A stretch of DNA of 64,000 nucleotides from Planctomycetota bacterium (GCA_022568135.1 JADFFQ010000004.1:46320-110319), one strand, 5' to 3'. Positions 25,366-33,917 are shown, counted from the stretch's first letter. Notes: generated from the sequence alone by a model not told the origin. Program-made: numbers and translations.

Positions 25366-25381
25366 GTCCGCCGCGGCGGAC
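25366..25381. repeat. 16-base palindrome, copy 1
   Basis: GTCCGCCGCGGCGGAC is a perfect palindrome also present at 33771-33786 at the end of a tandem repeat. Here it is surrounded by GGCCG and CCGGC and lies in a non-coding gap. Confidence 0.55.
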
Positions 25382-25474
25382 CCGGCTCGCTGGGCTGATT
25401 TGCCGCAGGTGCCAAAATGCACCGGCGGGTGCGTGGTGCGGACCCGGAGATCCACGGATCGGAATCCGCGGGCT

Positions 25475-26059
25475 TTAGTCTTTCTTGTTCGCCTGCGCGA
25501 TGGTGGCGGTGTCGGACCAGATGCCCAGGGCCTTCCGGCGGGCGGTGCGCTGCAGTTGAGCGTATCGGCCGAGCAGGGAGTGGGGCCAGCGGTCGTCAGC
25601 CTCGGCGTAGCCGCCGGCCAGCAGGGCTTCGTTGAGGCTTGACCCGTCCGGCAATTCGACGTGAACAAGCAGCCGGCCGTACTCCCCGCGCGTTCGATGC
25701 GATTCGAGACGCAACGAGATGACCTGGCCATGCGCCAGAGAGCGTGCCAGTGCGGCTGCTTCATCGGCAAAGGGTTCAGCGGGCTGATCCGGCTTGGCGA
25801 GCTCGGGGCAGTCCACGCCCCAGAGCCGCAGCCGGGTCACGGGGCGATCCTCACGCGGATCGGGAATGTCGATCTCAATGGTGTCACCGTCGATCACCCG
25901 CACCACCTGGGCCCGGGCGCCGTGGTACGTTGCCATGTCGTCGGCGTGCCGTACCAGCAACCAGCCGTTGCGGTCGGCGACGATCAGCGCGATCAGGACG
26001 GCGACGACGATGAGCCATGGCCAGCGCCTCGGATCTCGGCGAGCGGTGGGACAGTTCAC
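25475..26059 (-). CDS. Membrane-anchored thermonuclease-like nuclease
   Basis: A 194-residue protein with one N-terminal membrane helix (WPWLIVVAVLIALIVADR, about residues 13-30) and a staphylococcal-nuclease-type domain. That domain has VVRVIDGDTIEIDI, RLRLWGVDCPEL, and GEYGRLLVHVEL with the active-site Arg-Glu-Arg layout, so it likely cuts nucleic acid outside the inner membrane. The GTG at 26057-26059 overlaps the preceding stop (GTGA). It is the last gene of a three-gene overlapping group. Confidence 0.82.
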   Translation of the reverse strand: MNCPTARRDPRRWPWLIVVAVLIALIVADRNGWLLVRHADDMATYHGARAQVVRVIDGDTIEIDIPDPREDRPVTRLRLWGVDCPELAKPDQPAEPFADEAAALARSLAHGQVISLRLESHRTRGEYGRLLVHVELPDGSSLNEALLAGGYAEADDRWPHSLLGRYAQLQRTARRKALGIWSDTATIAQANKKD

Positions 26060-26763
26060 GGCTTCACTTTGGTCTTTGCAGTCGGGCTGCCGGGCGTGGT
26101 GTGCTCGGTAGAAAGCAACTGATGCGCCTTGCAGCACGCCTCGTGAAGGCACTGATGCAATCCATCGTGATCGGGCACTGCATCGAGGCGGCCAAGGATG
26201 GCGTCGATGCGCCGGTCGATCACCATTTCGGGATCGATGGACTCGATCGCCCAATCGCCCAGCGCTTCAAGGCCCTCGACGAACCAGGCCAGATCGGGGT
26301 TTTCGGGGTCATCGGGGGGATCGACCGTTGTCCGCACGGTGGTGCTGCTGCAGATGGCAACAATCGGGCAGAGCCCAAGCGAGGTCAGCGGCTCCCGGCA
26401 CAACACCGCCACCGGCACCTCCCGGTTCAGGGCGGCCAGGCGGAACCTTCGGGCCTCGGCCCCGACCCTCGGCGGTTGAACCAGATAGCACCCCGGCTCG
26501 ATGGGCATCTCTTCGGTGATCGGGGTGTCCAGGACCGTGATCGTGGCGACTGCCAGGGCCTGCCCAAGGCGCTGCCGTCTGGCTTCTCGCAGGGGCCCGA
26601 CGATCCTCGCCATTCGGTCAAAATCATGTTGTGGGCGTGCGATTTGTAGCGCTGTGTTCGCCAGGCGCTCCGCTTGGAAATACTGAGCCCCAGCGACCGC
26701 TTCTTGGGCCTTCTCCATCAGATCATCGAGGTTCTGCGCTTGGTCAGCGGCGGGAATGGTCAT
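26056..26763 (-). CDS. Protein of unknown function in nuclease operon
   Basis: A 235-residue soluble protein. The first 60 residues are a TPR-like helical pair (AQYFQAERLANTALQIARPQ). The middle is beta-rich (ITVLDTPITEEMPIEPGCYL, then VPVAVLCREPLTSLGLCPIV). The tail is polar. No family is recognised. Its ATG overlaps the stop of the preceding gene (ATGA), and the nuclease gene overlaps its end, so the three are translationally coupled. Confidence 0.75.
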   Translation of the reverse strand: MTIPAADQAQNLDDLMEKAQEAVAGAQYFQAERLANTALQIARPQHDFDRMARIVGPLREARRQRLGQALAVATITVLDTPITEEMPIEPGCYLVQPPRVGAEARRFRLAALNREVPVAVLCREPLTSLGLCPIVAICSSTTVRTTVDPPDDPENPDLAWFVEGLEALGDWAIESIDPEMVIDRRIDAILGRLDAVPDHDGLHQCLHEACCKAHQLLSTEHTTPGSPTAKTKVKP

Positions 26764-27371
26764 TGATTCTTTGGGTCAATGCGGCGCTGCAGCTCGTCGA
26801 GGATGTCACGCCACTCCTGCACGACCTCTGGGAACTCGTAGAGCAGGGTATCGGCCAGGCCGATCTGGTCGCGTCCGGCCAGCGAGCTGCGGACAACCTG
26901 TAGCTGCTCGTTGAGCCGAAGGATTGAGGCGCTGATGGGTGAGTCATGGACGACGATCTCGTCGAGATTGAGGCCAACGAGCTGTGAGCCCTTGACGATC
27001 GCCTGCTGTACGGAGAGCCAGATAGAGATCGCCTGGTTGAGCTTGTCCATGGAGACGGTGTGCTGGTCGGATTGCAGCAGCCGGGCCGCCTCCTGTTGCA
27101 GTTCGTCAGCGTCGGCCAACGCCTCCGCGGCGTCGGCCAACGTCTCGCAGACAAGCTCGGCGGGCTCAGCGCTGATGAGTCGAACGACGTCGGCGACGGC
27201 GGTCTGGCGTTCGGGCGAGGCAATCCGCTGCTCGTTCCATCGCGCGCCATCCACGAAGACATCGACGACAAGCCGGCCACGGTTCCTGGCTAGAACGGCC
27301 ACGGCGTCGATCGCCTCGCCGACGGTCCGTGCCTTCACGTCGCACTCAATATCGTCAAGCAAGACCTGCAT
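26760..27371 (-). CDS. Protein of unknown function in nuclease operon
   Basis: A 203-residue protein starting MQVLLDDIECDVKA. The N-terminal quarter looks like a small alpha-beta module (LVVDVFVDGARW). The rest is helical (ETLADAAEALADADELQQEA, LSVQQAIVKGSQLVGLNLDE). No match to a named family. It leads the coupled group that ends in the membrane-anchored nuclease. Confidence 0.72.
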   Translation of the reverse strand: MQVLLDDIECDVKARTVGEAIDAVAVLARNRGRLVVDVFVDGARWNEQRIASPERQTAVADVVRLISAEPAELVCETLADAAEALADADELQQEAARLLQSDQHTVSMDKLNQAISIWLSVQQAIVKGSQLVGLNLDEIVVHDSPISASILRLNEQLQVVRSSLAGRDQIGLADTLLYEFPEVVQEWRDILDELQRRIDPKNQ

Positions 27372-27578
27372 CGTCTTATCATCGCCCAGGTGGGCCTGAC
27401 TGGCAATACCGCCTTTGGCTGGCCGGGAACTTCCGCACCGCCTCTGTGGGCGCTTATCGGTCCACTGCGACCTCTGCTGTAGCCCAATCCGCATCGGCCC
27501 CGCCGCAGGTTCGCCGTCACCCAACATTGGCCCGCGAGGGGGGCTCGATCGGCTGTGACCGAGCGAGCGTGGTGCGAT

Positions 27579-28151
27579 TCATGCGCCATAGGCTTCGGCG
27601 ACCTCATCGGCCAGCACCGGGTCGCCGATGCTGATGCGGACCGCACCGTCAGGAACGAGCTCGACCACGACGGGGGCCGCAGTGGTGGTGATCATCAATC
27701 CCTGGTCGGGGCTGTCCGCATCACTGATCAGGACCTTGATGAGGGCGTTGACCGTATGGAAGTCGCCCGGATCGCATAGCAGCGGATCACGGGTGTTCAA
27801 TTCGACCGTCGCTGCGGTATCCACCGCCTGCCAGTCTTCGTTCTCGGCCATGCTGAACGCGACGGCGTCGAAGACCTTGCGCCATTTCGCGATCGGGATG
27901 AGAATCACCTGGTTGAGGTGCAACTTGTGGATGATCTGCTCAACGACGCCGGGCAGGCGGTCCTTGGCTACGGCGACAACGGTGGCGCCCGGCCGCGGGG
28001 CGCTCGTGCTCTCGCGGCAGGCCAGATGCAGGTGGACCACATCCTTGTTCTCCACCAGCTCCAGGCAGATCCGATCGTCGCCGTCGGGCACCTCTCGGAC
28101 ACCCTGCTCTTTGAGCAGATCCATGACTTCGCTATAGGCGACGAATTCCAC
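27579..28151 (-). CDS. Conserved-looking protein of unknown function
   Basis: A 190-residue soluble alpha-beta protein beginning MEFVAYSEVMDLLKEQG. Segments such as VVEQIIHKLHLNQVILIPIA and WRKVFDAVAFSMAENEDWQ look structured and conserved, but I cannot assign a family. It lies 207 bases upstream of the coupled nuclease group on the same strand and may belong to the same transcription unit. Confidence 0.72.
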   Translation of the reverse strand: MEFVAYSEVMDLLKEQGVREVPDGDDRICLELVENKDVVHLHLACRESTSAPRPGATVVAVAKDRLPGVVEQIIHKLHLNQVILIPIAKWRKVFDAVAFSMAENEDWQAVDTAATVELNTRDPLLCDPGDFHTVNALIKVLISDADSPDQGLMITTTAAPVVVELVPDGAVRISIGDPVLADEVAEAYGA

Positions 28152-28334
28152 CGAAGTGTCTCTTGGCAGGAATCGGCGGCATGCATTGCGCCAGCGTATT
28201 ACTCTACCGCAGATTGACCTGTGGCAACACCGCCTTGGGGTCCGGACGCAAGACTATCTGCCGGCCGTCGGACACGTGCCGGGCCGGGGGCATACGATCG
28301 GTAGAGCGCAGCGAGCCATCCGGGCAGGCGGAAC

Positions 28335-28817
28335 ATGCAAACAATTCTGTTTGTCTGCAGTGGAAACACGTGTCGCAGCCCGATGGCCGAAGCGATCGCT
28401 CGGCATTTTATCGACGATGGGCTCTTGGGCGACGCCCCCGATGTGTTCGTGGCCTCCGCGGGGGTGGCTGCGCCCAACGGCTCGCCACCGACGGTCGAGG
28501 CGATGGCCGCCCTGGCGGCGATTGGCATCGAATACGAGGGATCGTCCAAGCCGCTGACCGCCGAGATGATCCGCAATGCGGACCTCGTGCTCTGCATGAC
28601 TTCGCGCCACGTCGAGAAGGCCAGGTCACTCGCTCCAACGGCCCACGAGAATCAGATCATGCGCCTGGACCCGGCCGGCAACATCGAAGATCCGATCGGC
28701 ATGGCGCAGGGGGGCTATGATTCGCTGGCCGATAGGCTCATGCAGATCATTCCTCAACGACTCAAGGAACTGCTTGGCGATGAAGATCGCGCTGGGAACG
28801 GATCACCACGGCATTGA
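28335..28817 (+). CDS. Low-molecular-weight protein tyrosine phosphatase
   Basis: A 160-residue cytoplasmic phosphatase. The P-loop CSGNTCRSP (C-x5-R-S) is at residues 8-15, and the general-acid Asp lies in EDPIGM near residue 120. Length and layout match the family. Its 3' end overlaps rpiB by 38 bases in another frame. This phosphatase-rpiB pairing recurs in other bacteria, and the phosphatase may act on protein phospho-Tyr/Arg or on a small phosphate ester. Confidence 0.88.
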   Translation: MQTILFVCSGNTCRSPMAEAIARHFIDDGLLGDAPDVFVASAGVAAPNGSPPTVEAMAALAAIGIEYEGSSKPLTAEMIRNADLVLCMTSRHVEKARSLAPTAHENQIMRLDPAGNIEDPIGMAQGGYDSLADRLMQIIPQRLKELLGDEDRAGNGSPRH

Positions 28818-29259
28818 AATTGGGCAGGTCCTGGTTCGGCATCTGCGGGCCGAGGGACATGAAGTCGCTACCTTGGGCGAGTGCAGGGGCGAGCCTTGCG
28901 ATTACCCGGATAACGCGTTTCTCGTCGCTCGCGCCGTGGTCGACGGCGAGGCGCAGCGGGGAATCCTCATCTGTGGAACGGCTATCGGCATGTCGATTGC
29001 GGCCAACAAGGTGTCCGGCATTCGCGCGGCGCTGGTGCACGACCAGGCCGCCGCCGAGATCAGTCGCCGGCATAACGACGCCAACGTCTTGTGCCTCTCC
29101 GGCGACACGACCCCCCTGCAGCAGGTGCTGAAGATCGTTGATGCCTGGCTGGACACCCCGTTCGACGGCGGCCGACACGAGCGGCGAGTGAGGAAGATCA
29201 TGGCCATCGAGCGCGGCGAGAATCCCGCCGGGTCCGTCACCGACGCGGCCACCGCGTGA
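28780..29259 (+). CDS. rpiB: Ribose 5-phosphate isomerase B
   Basis: Interconverts ribose 5-phosphate and ribulose 5-phosphate, feeding the same pentose pathway as tkt at 55825. It has the LacAB/RpiB pattern: MKIALGTDHHGIEIG, DYPDNA, the active-site Cys in ICGTAIGMSIAANKV, and HNDANVLCLSG. The second Gly of the usual CGTGIG is Ala. The ATG at 28780 lies within the end of the phosphatase gene. 159 residues. Confidence 0.93.
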   Translation: MKIALGTDHHGIEIGQVLVRHLRAEGHEVATLGECRGEPCDYPDNAFLVARAVVDGEAQRGILICGTAIGMSIAANKVSGIRAALVHDQAAAEISRRHNDANVLCLSGDTTPLQQVLKIVDAWLDTPFDGGRHERRVRKIMAIERGENPAGSVTDAATA

Positions 29260-29283
29260 GGTCGCAGGACACCTTCCGCCGCC

Positions 29284-29301
29284 CCCGGATAATCATCCGG
29301 G
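29284..29301. terminator. Hairpin between rpiB and thiDE
   Basis: CCCGGAT-AATC-ATCCGGG is a perfect 7-base stem with a 4-base loop 24 bases after rpiB. There is no T run, so it may be an attenuator or a simple hairpin instead of a terminator. Confidence 0.4.
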
Positions 29302-29339
29302 TCTATCACCCTGGCGACTTGCAGCCTTGAGTTCAGTCG

Positions 29340-30401
29340 ATGTCTGCGACGGCAAGAATCCTCGATGCGAACGCAAACCGGGCCCGGGAAGCTCTGCGGG
29401 TGATGGAGGATGCGGCACGCTTCGCCCTGGACGATGCCCAACTTTGCCGCCAGTTGAAGTCCATTCGCCACGAACTGCGCCAGGCCCTGGCGGGTCTCCC
29501 GCAGGGATGGCTGGAAGCCAACCGCGACGTGCCCGGCGACGTCGGCGCATCGTTTTCCACCGATGACGAAACCATCCGAGCGGGATTGATCGACATCGTG
29601 GTGGCCGCGGGCAAGAGGCTCGGTGAGGCATTGCGGGTCATCGAAGAGACGAGCAAAACGCTCGATCCGGCTGTGGCTCGACGGATCGAGGCGATTCGAT
29701 ATCGAGTCTACGACGTGGAGTCGGCGCTGCACCTTCGCATGGGGACCGGCCGGGGCAGGCAATGGCGCCTCTGCGTGCTGCTCAGCGAATCACACTGCGC
29801 TCGGCCGTGGGAGGATGTGTTACGGGCAGCGATCGCCGGCGGCGCCGATTGCATCCAGGTGCACGAGAAGAAGATGCAAGGGGCCGCCCTGACGATTCGC
29901 GTCAAGCGCGTTCTCGAGATCGCTCACCCGGCGGCGGTGAGCGTGATTGTCAACGATCGCGTCGATGTCGCCCTGGCCGCGAAGGCCGATGGTGTGCATC
30001 TGGGGCAGCAGGATCTGTCGGTGCGAGATGTACGGCGGATTGCCGGGCGAACCCTTCTGGTCGGCTCCAGCACGCACAATCTTGACCAGGCCCAGGCCGC
30101 GGTCGCCTCCGGCGCCGATTACTGTGGCCTGGGAGCGATGTTTGAAACCGCAACCAAGGCCGTTGCTGAGCCGGCCGGACCTGGGTACCTGCGTGCGTTC
30201 GTCGATCGGTTCCCCCGCCAGCCGCACCTCGCAATCGGGGGGATCACGCCCGACAACATCGCCCGATTGATCGAGCATGGTGCGCGGGGCGTTGCGGTAT
30301 GCTCGGCCGTTTGCGGGGTCGATCGGCCGGAGGCCGTGGTCATCGCACTGCGCGAGGCGTTGGAGGCAACGGCGCCTGCCACCGGGGGCCCCACGGTCTG
30401 A
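29340..30401 (+). CDS. ThiD2-ThiE fusion (thiamine phosphate synthesis)
   Basis: A 353-residue fusion. The N-terminal part, about residues 1-135, is ThiD2-like (ILDANANRAREALRVMEDAA, GKRLGEALRVIEE), thought to phosphorylate the pyrimidine moiety. The C-terminal half is thiamine-phosphate synthase, with DCIQVHEKK, VNDRVDVALAAKADGVHLGQ, STHNLDQAQAA, GLGAMFETATK and GGITPDN. Joining the two lets HMP-phosphate processing and thiazole coupling occur on one chain. I see no TPP riboswitch in the short leader. Confidence 0.87.
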   Translation: MSATARILDANANRAREALRVMEDAARFALDDAQLCRQLKSIRHELRQALAGLPQGWLEANRDVPGDVGASFSTDDETIRAGLIDIVVAAGKRLGEALRVIEETSKTLDPAVARRIEAIRYRVYDVESALHLRMGTGRGRQWRLCVLLSESHCARPWEDVLRAAIAGGADCIQVHEKKMQGAALTIRVKRVLEIAHPAAVSVIVNDRVDVALAAKADGVHLGQQDLSVRDVRRIAGRTLLVGSSTHNLDQAQAAVASGADYCGLGAMFETATKAVAEPAGPGYLRAFVDRFPRQPHLAIGGITPDNIARLIEHGARGVAVCSAVCGVDRPEAVVIALREALEATAPATGGPTV

Positions 30402-30451
30402 GCGGTGGCGCGCCGCTCTTGGCGCGGCGGCTAAACCTCCCCCGCAGCGGT

Positions 30452-31744
30452 ATGCTGTGCGGCGTGATCATCGCGGTTGTTGGGTCAAATGGCGAGCATG
30501 GTCTGGTGTCCAACACGGTCGGACTGTTCGTGGCCTTGTTGGGGTTCGCGGTGACCGTCGGCGTCTTGACCAAGTTCATCAAGATTCCCTACACCGTTGC
30601 GCTGGTTCTGGCGGGGCTGCTCGTGGCCGTGCTCGGCGCAGCGCCGCAGGGTGTGGTGATCACGAAGGACCTGGTCTTTGTGCTGTTCCTGCCTCCACTG
30701 CTGTTTCAGGCCGGGTTGCACATGGACCTCGACTTGCTTCGGCGCAAGGCAATTCCAGTCACGACGTTGGCGATACCCGGGGTGTTGCTGAGCATGCTCG
30801 TCACCGGATTCGCGATCTCATTCTTCTTGCCGGACAACGCAGTCGGGTCCGGCGTGTGGCTTCCAGCGCTGTTGTTCGGGGCGATGCTGGCCCCCACCGA
30901 TCCCATCTCGGTGCTCGCCACATTCAAAAGAGCGAAGGCTCCCGAAGCGCTGAGAACGTTGGTGGAAGGGGAAAGCGTGTTCAACGACGGCACCGGCGTC
31001 GTGCTGTTCCTGATCCTCTTTGGTGCGGTCGTCGGCGGGGAATCACTATCCGTCGCTGGTGGAGTCCTTGAGTTTGTCCAAGTGGTCGGGCTCGGACTCG
31101 TTGTCGGCCTCGGATCGGGGCTGATCGCATTCTGGCTCTTGAAGCGCCTCGATGATCACGTGCTGGAAAACGCGATCACCGTCGTCCTGGTGTGGGGCTC
31201 GTTCATCATCGCCGAACATTTAGAGGCGTCCGGCGTGATTGCTGTCGTGGTGGCCGGCTTGATCATGGGCAACTACGGCACCCGCCTCGCGATGAGCAAA
31301 CAGACGCGGGAAACGATCCACACGTTTTGGGAGTCGATCGACTTCATCGTCAACTCGATGGTGTTCCTGCTGATCGGGATCGAGTTGCAGTACGTCGCCC
31401 AAAACACGCAACTGCTCGAGGTGAATGTCATTCTCGCGGTCGCGGCGACGTTTCTCGCCATCCTCGCCGCTCGTGCGATCATGGTGTACCCGATCGCTTA
31501 CCTGTTCGGCAGGCATTGGCCCCGCGGATGGAAGCACGTCGTCTTCTGGTCGGGGCTGAAAGGATCGATTCCGCTGGCGCTGGTGCTTTGGTTGCCCGAA
31601 TCGCCGCTTCGGAATTTTCTTCTTCCGGTCGCGTTCGGCGTGGTGCTGGTCAGCCTGTTACTCCAGGGATTGACGATTCCGCTGTTGATGCGAAAGACCG
31701 GCGTCGGCGGAGAAGAGGTTGAGGCGTCGGAGCCGGCCGCCTGA
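30452..31744 (+). CDS. Sodium/proton antiporter, CPA1 (NhaP) type
   Basis: A 430-residue inner-membrane antiporter with about twelve membrane helices. The ion-binding region reads MLAPTDPISVLATFKRAKAP followed by VEGESVFNDGTGVVLF, the ND motif of electroneutral CPA1 exchangers. The conserved end WSGLKGSIPLALVLWLP is also present. The ATG at 30452 is used since the upstream frame overlaps thiDE out of frame. Its stop overlaps the next start (TGATG). Confidence 0.88.
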   Translation: MLCGVIIAVVGSNGEHGLVSNTVGLFVALLGFAVTVGVLTKFIKIPYTVALVLAGLLVAVLGAAPQGVVITKDLVFVLFLPPLLFQAGLHMDLDLLRRKAIPVTTLAIPGVLLSMLVTGFAISFFLPDNAVGSGVWLPALLFGAMLAPTDPISVLATFKRAKAPEALRTLVEGESVFNDGTGVVLFLILFGAVVGGESLSVAGGVLEFVQVVGLGLVVGLGSGLIAFWLLKRLDDHVLENAITVVLVWGSFIIAEHLEASGVIAVVVAGLIMGNYGTRLAMSKQTRETIHTFWESIDFIVNSMVFLLIGIELQYVAQNTQLLEVNVILAVAATFLAILAARAIMVYPIAYLFGRHWPRGWKHVVFWSGLKGSIPLALVLWLPESPLRNFLLPVAFGVVLVSLLLQGLTIPLLMRKTGVGGEEVEASEPAA

Positions 31745-32589
31745 TGCCGGTTGACGACCTGCAATGCATCATCCTCGGCTCGGGCACCTCCGCCGGGGTT
31801 CCGGTCATCGGCTGCGAATGTGAGGTGTGCCGATCCACCGATCCGCGAGACCGGCGCAGCCGACCCGCCGCCTGCGTGCAATTCCGCGATCCCCTCGGCC
31901 GGCAACGCGTCATCCTCATCGACACCTCGCCGGACCTGCGCGACCAAGCTCTCCGCCACAAGCTGCGGCGGTGTGATGCGATCGTCTATACCCACAATCA
32001 CGTCGATCACACCTTCGGGCTGGACGAGGTGAGGCGGTTCAACGCCCTCATGAAGGCGCCGATCGATGTCTATGCCGAGCCCCATACGCTCCAATATCTC
32101 GGCCGTGTATATCAGCATATCTTTGCGAGGGAGAAGAACGTCAACGACTCATTTGTGGCCACGTTGATTCCGCATGTCGTGGAGCCGGACCGGCCGCTGG
32201 ATCTGTACGGGCTGCGGTGGACGCCTCTTCGGCTGCTGCACGGGCGACTTCCGATCCTCGGGTATCGCATCGACGCATTGGACGATCGCGGGGGGGTCGC
32301 CGAGTCACAGCCGGGCCCGCTGCCGCTGGCCTATTGCACCGATGTTTCAGCCATTCCGCCTCAGACCTGGCCGAAACTGCACGAACTGAACACCTTGATC
32401 CTCGACATGCTTCGGTACCGCAAACACCCCACTCACCTGACGGTGAACGATGCGATCAACACAGCCCAACGCATCGGCGCTCGTCAAACCTATTTCACCC
32501 ACATGACGCACGAGATCCGCCACGCCCAATTGGACGCTGAGCTTCCCGACCGCATGGCGCTGTCCTACGACGGCTTGATTCTCCCATAG
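31744..32589 (+). CDS. PhnP-like metallo-beta-lactamase-fold hydrolase
   Basis: A 281-residue cytoplasmic hydrolase resembling PhnP cyclic phosphodiesterase. It opens with LGSGTSAGVPVIGCECEVC, whose Cys pair fits the PhnP zinc knuckle, then shows RVILIDTSPDLRDQ, the metal motif HNHVDH and later YCTDVSAI and FTHMTHEI. The ATG overlaps the antiporter stop, so the two are probably co-translated. The natural substrate is not evident. Confidence 0.85.
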   Translation: MPVDDLQCIILGSGTSAGVPVIGCECEVCRSTDPRDRRSRPAACVQFRDPLGRQRVILIDTSPDLRDQALRHKLRRCDAIVYTHNHVDHTFGLDEVRRFNALMKAPIDVYAEPHTLQYLGRVYQHIFAREKNVNDSFVATLIPHVVEPDRPLDLYGLRWTPLRLLHGRLPILGYRIDALDDRGGVAESQPGPLPLAYCTDVSAIPPQTWPKLHELNTLILDMLRYRKHPTHLTVNDAINTAQRIGARQTYFTHMTHEIRHAQLDAELPDRMALSYDGLILP

Positions 32590-32715
32590 CCCCGTGCTCC
32601 GCCCGGGGGCCCAACGACACTGGAGGTGATGGCCCGATCACCCCCCGGCAGAGTCGGGGCTATGGAATCGAGATCCTTGGCCGATCTCGCCGGGTCCCAC
32701 TACACTATCCGCCCC

Positions 32716-33591
32716 ATGGCTCGCATCCGCGAAATCAAGAAGCGCATCGTGGCGGTCGGGACGATTCGGCGCATTACCAGGACCATGCAGATGATCGCCA
32801 CGGCCAAGTTCACCAACGCCGTGGCACGGGCGAAGGCCGCAAGGCCGTACACGGATAAGGTGCAGCGGCTGGTGTCGGAAGTGCTGTCGGCCGCGCCTGA
32901 CGTCGAGCATCCCTTGATAGACGGCCCAGCGGATTCGCCTACCCGTGAGCTGGTGGTGGTGATTTCCTCCGATCGCGGGCTGTGTGGCGCGTACAACGCC
33001 AACGTGCTGCGATCAGCCATCGGTCACATCCGCCGACTCAAGACCCGCAGCATCGCCGTCGACTTGGAGACCTCGGGGAAGAAGGCGGTAGGCTACTTTC
33101 GCTTCCAGCGCATTGCGATCGCCCACCGCCATACCCTCGGCGACCGGCCTGATTATGAGCAGGTCGAACAACTGGCCCAACGGTACATCGACGAGTTCAG
33201 CACCGGGCGATATGACGCGATTCGTGTGGCCTCGATGCATTTTGTCAGCAATGCTCGCCAGGTCCCGCGAATGACGGAGCTGTTGCCGTTGCAGCCGAGC
33301 CATAACGATGCTGCCGCGGCTGACCTGCCCACGGCGCTCTATGACTTCAGCCCATCAAGCGGCGAGCTTCTGGGCGACTTGTTGCCGTTAGCGGTCAAGA
33401 CCGCTCTGTTCCAGGCGTTCCTGGACGCAGTGGTCAGCGAGCAGATCATGCGGATGGTCGCCATGAGAGCCGCGACGGAGAATGCCAAGGACTTGGGCCG
33501 GACGCTGACCCGCCAATTCAACCGGGCCCGGCAAACACAGATCACCACCGAGCTGATGGAGATCATCAGCGGCGCAGCGGCATTGGAATAG
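32716..33591 (+). CDS. atpG: ATP synthase gamma subunit
   Basis: Central-stalk subunit of F1. The 291-residue protein starts MARIREIKKRI and has RRITRTMQMIATAKF, the SSDRGLCGAYNANV loop and the C-terminal signature MRMVAMRAATENAKDL followed by FNRARQTQITTELMEIISGA. All conserved regions are present. No other atp gene adjoins: a PhnP-like hydrolase is upstream and a repeat array downstream. ATG at 32716 is chosen because the upstream extension is not homologous. Confidence 0.94.
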   Translation: MARIREIKKRIVAVGTIRRITRTMQMIATAKFTNAVARAKAARPYTDKVQRLVSEVLSAAPDVEHPLIDGPADSPTRELVVVISSDRGLCGAYNANVLRSAIGHIRRLKTRSIAVDLETSGKKAVGYFRFQRIAIAHRHTLGDRPDYEQVEQLAQRYIDEFSTGRYDAIRVASMHFVSNARQVPRMTELLPLQPSHNDAAAADLPTALYDFSPSSGELLGDLLPLAVKTALFQAFLDAVVSEQIMRMVAMRAATENAKDLGRTLTRQFNRARQTQITTELMEIISGAAALE

Positions 33592-33624
33592 CGCGAAGTC
33601 AGCAATGTAGGGTGCATTTTGCTT

Positions 33625-33786
33625 GAAGCCGGACCTGACGAGTCCCACCGCGGCAGACACCAGGCCTGAAGCCGGACCTGACGAGTCCCACCGCGGCAGA
33701 CACCAGGCCTGAAGCCGGACCTGACGAGTCCCGACTTGGCGGACACCAGGCCTGAAGCCGGACCTGACGAGTCCGCCGCGGCGGAC
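33625..33786. repeat. 43-bp tandem repeat array
   Basis: Copies start at 33625, 33668, 33711 and 33754. The first two are identical, the third differs in the middle, and the fourth is partial. Each unit begins GAAGCCGGACCTGACGAGTC and ends CACCAGGCCT. The partial copy ends in the 16-base palindrome GTCCGCCGCGGCGGAC (33771-33786), also found at 25366. There are no spacers, so this is not a CRISPR array. Confidence 0.92.
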
Positions 33787-33853
33787 GAGGAAGGTCCGGA
33801 TCGTTGCTCGCGGGATCGTCAAAGTCGGTGCGCCGATCCGGGTCTTCCTCCCT

Positions 33854-33895
33854 TCGGTCGTCAGACCCGGCTTCTCGGTCGTCAAACCCGGCGTC
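33854..33895. repeat. 21-bp tandem duplication
   Basis: TCGGTCGTCAGACCCGGCTTC at 33854-33874 is followed directly by a copy with two changes at 33875-33895. It is 23 bases upstream of the pduO start. Confidence 0.7.
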
Positions 33896-33917
33896 ACCTT
33901 CTGATAGCATTGCCCCC

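Larger units (their letters stand above)
33592..33917. other. Repeat-rich gap between atpG and pduO
   Basis: About 325 bases that hold a 43-bp tandem array and a 21-bp duplicated unit. The minus-strand frames across it give only repeated Arg/Gly/Trp peptides and are not genes. Confidence 0.75.

Noticed and set aside
29260..29339. Possible TPP riboswitch before the thiDE gene.
   Set aside because: The 80-base leader is too short and lacks the CUGAGA and ACCUGAUC-type conserved segments. Only a simple hairpin is visible.
30277..31071. A 264-codon plus-strand frame overlapping thiDE and the antiporter gene.
   Set aside because: It is out of frame with both, Arg/Gly-rich, and covers the clear membrane helices of the antiporter.
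33625..33786. The tandem array as a possible CRISPR.
   Set aside because: Units are directly adjacent at 43-base period with no unique spacers, and no cas genes are in the window.
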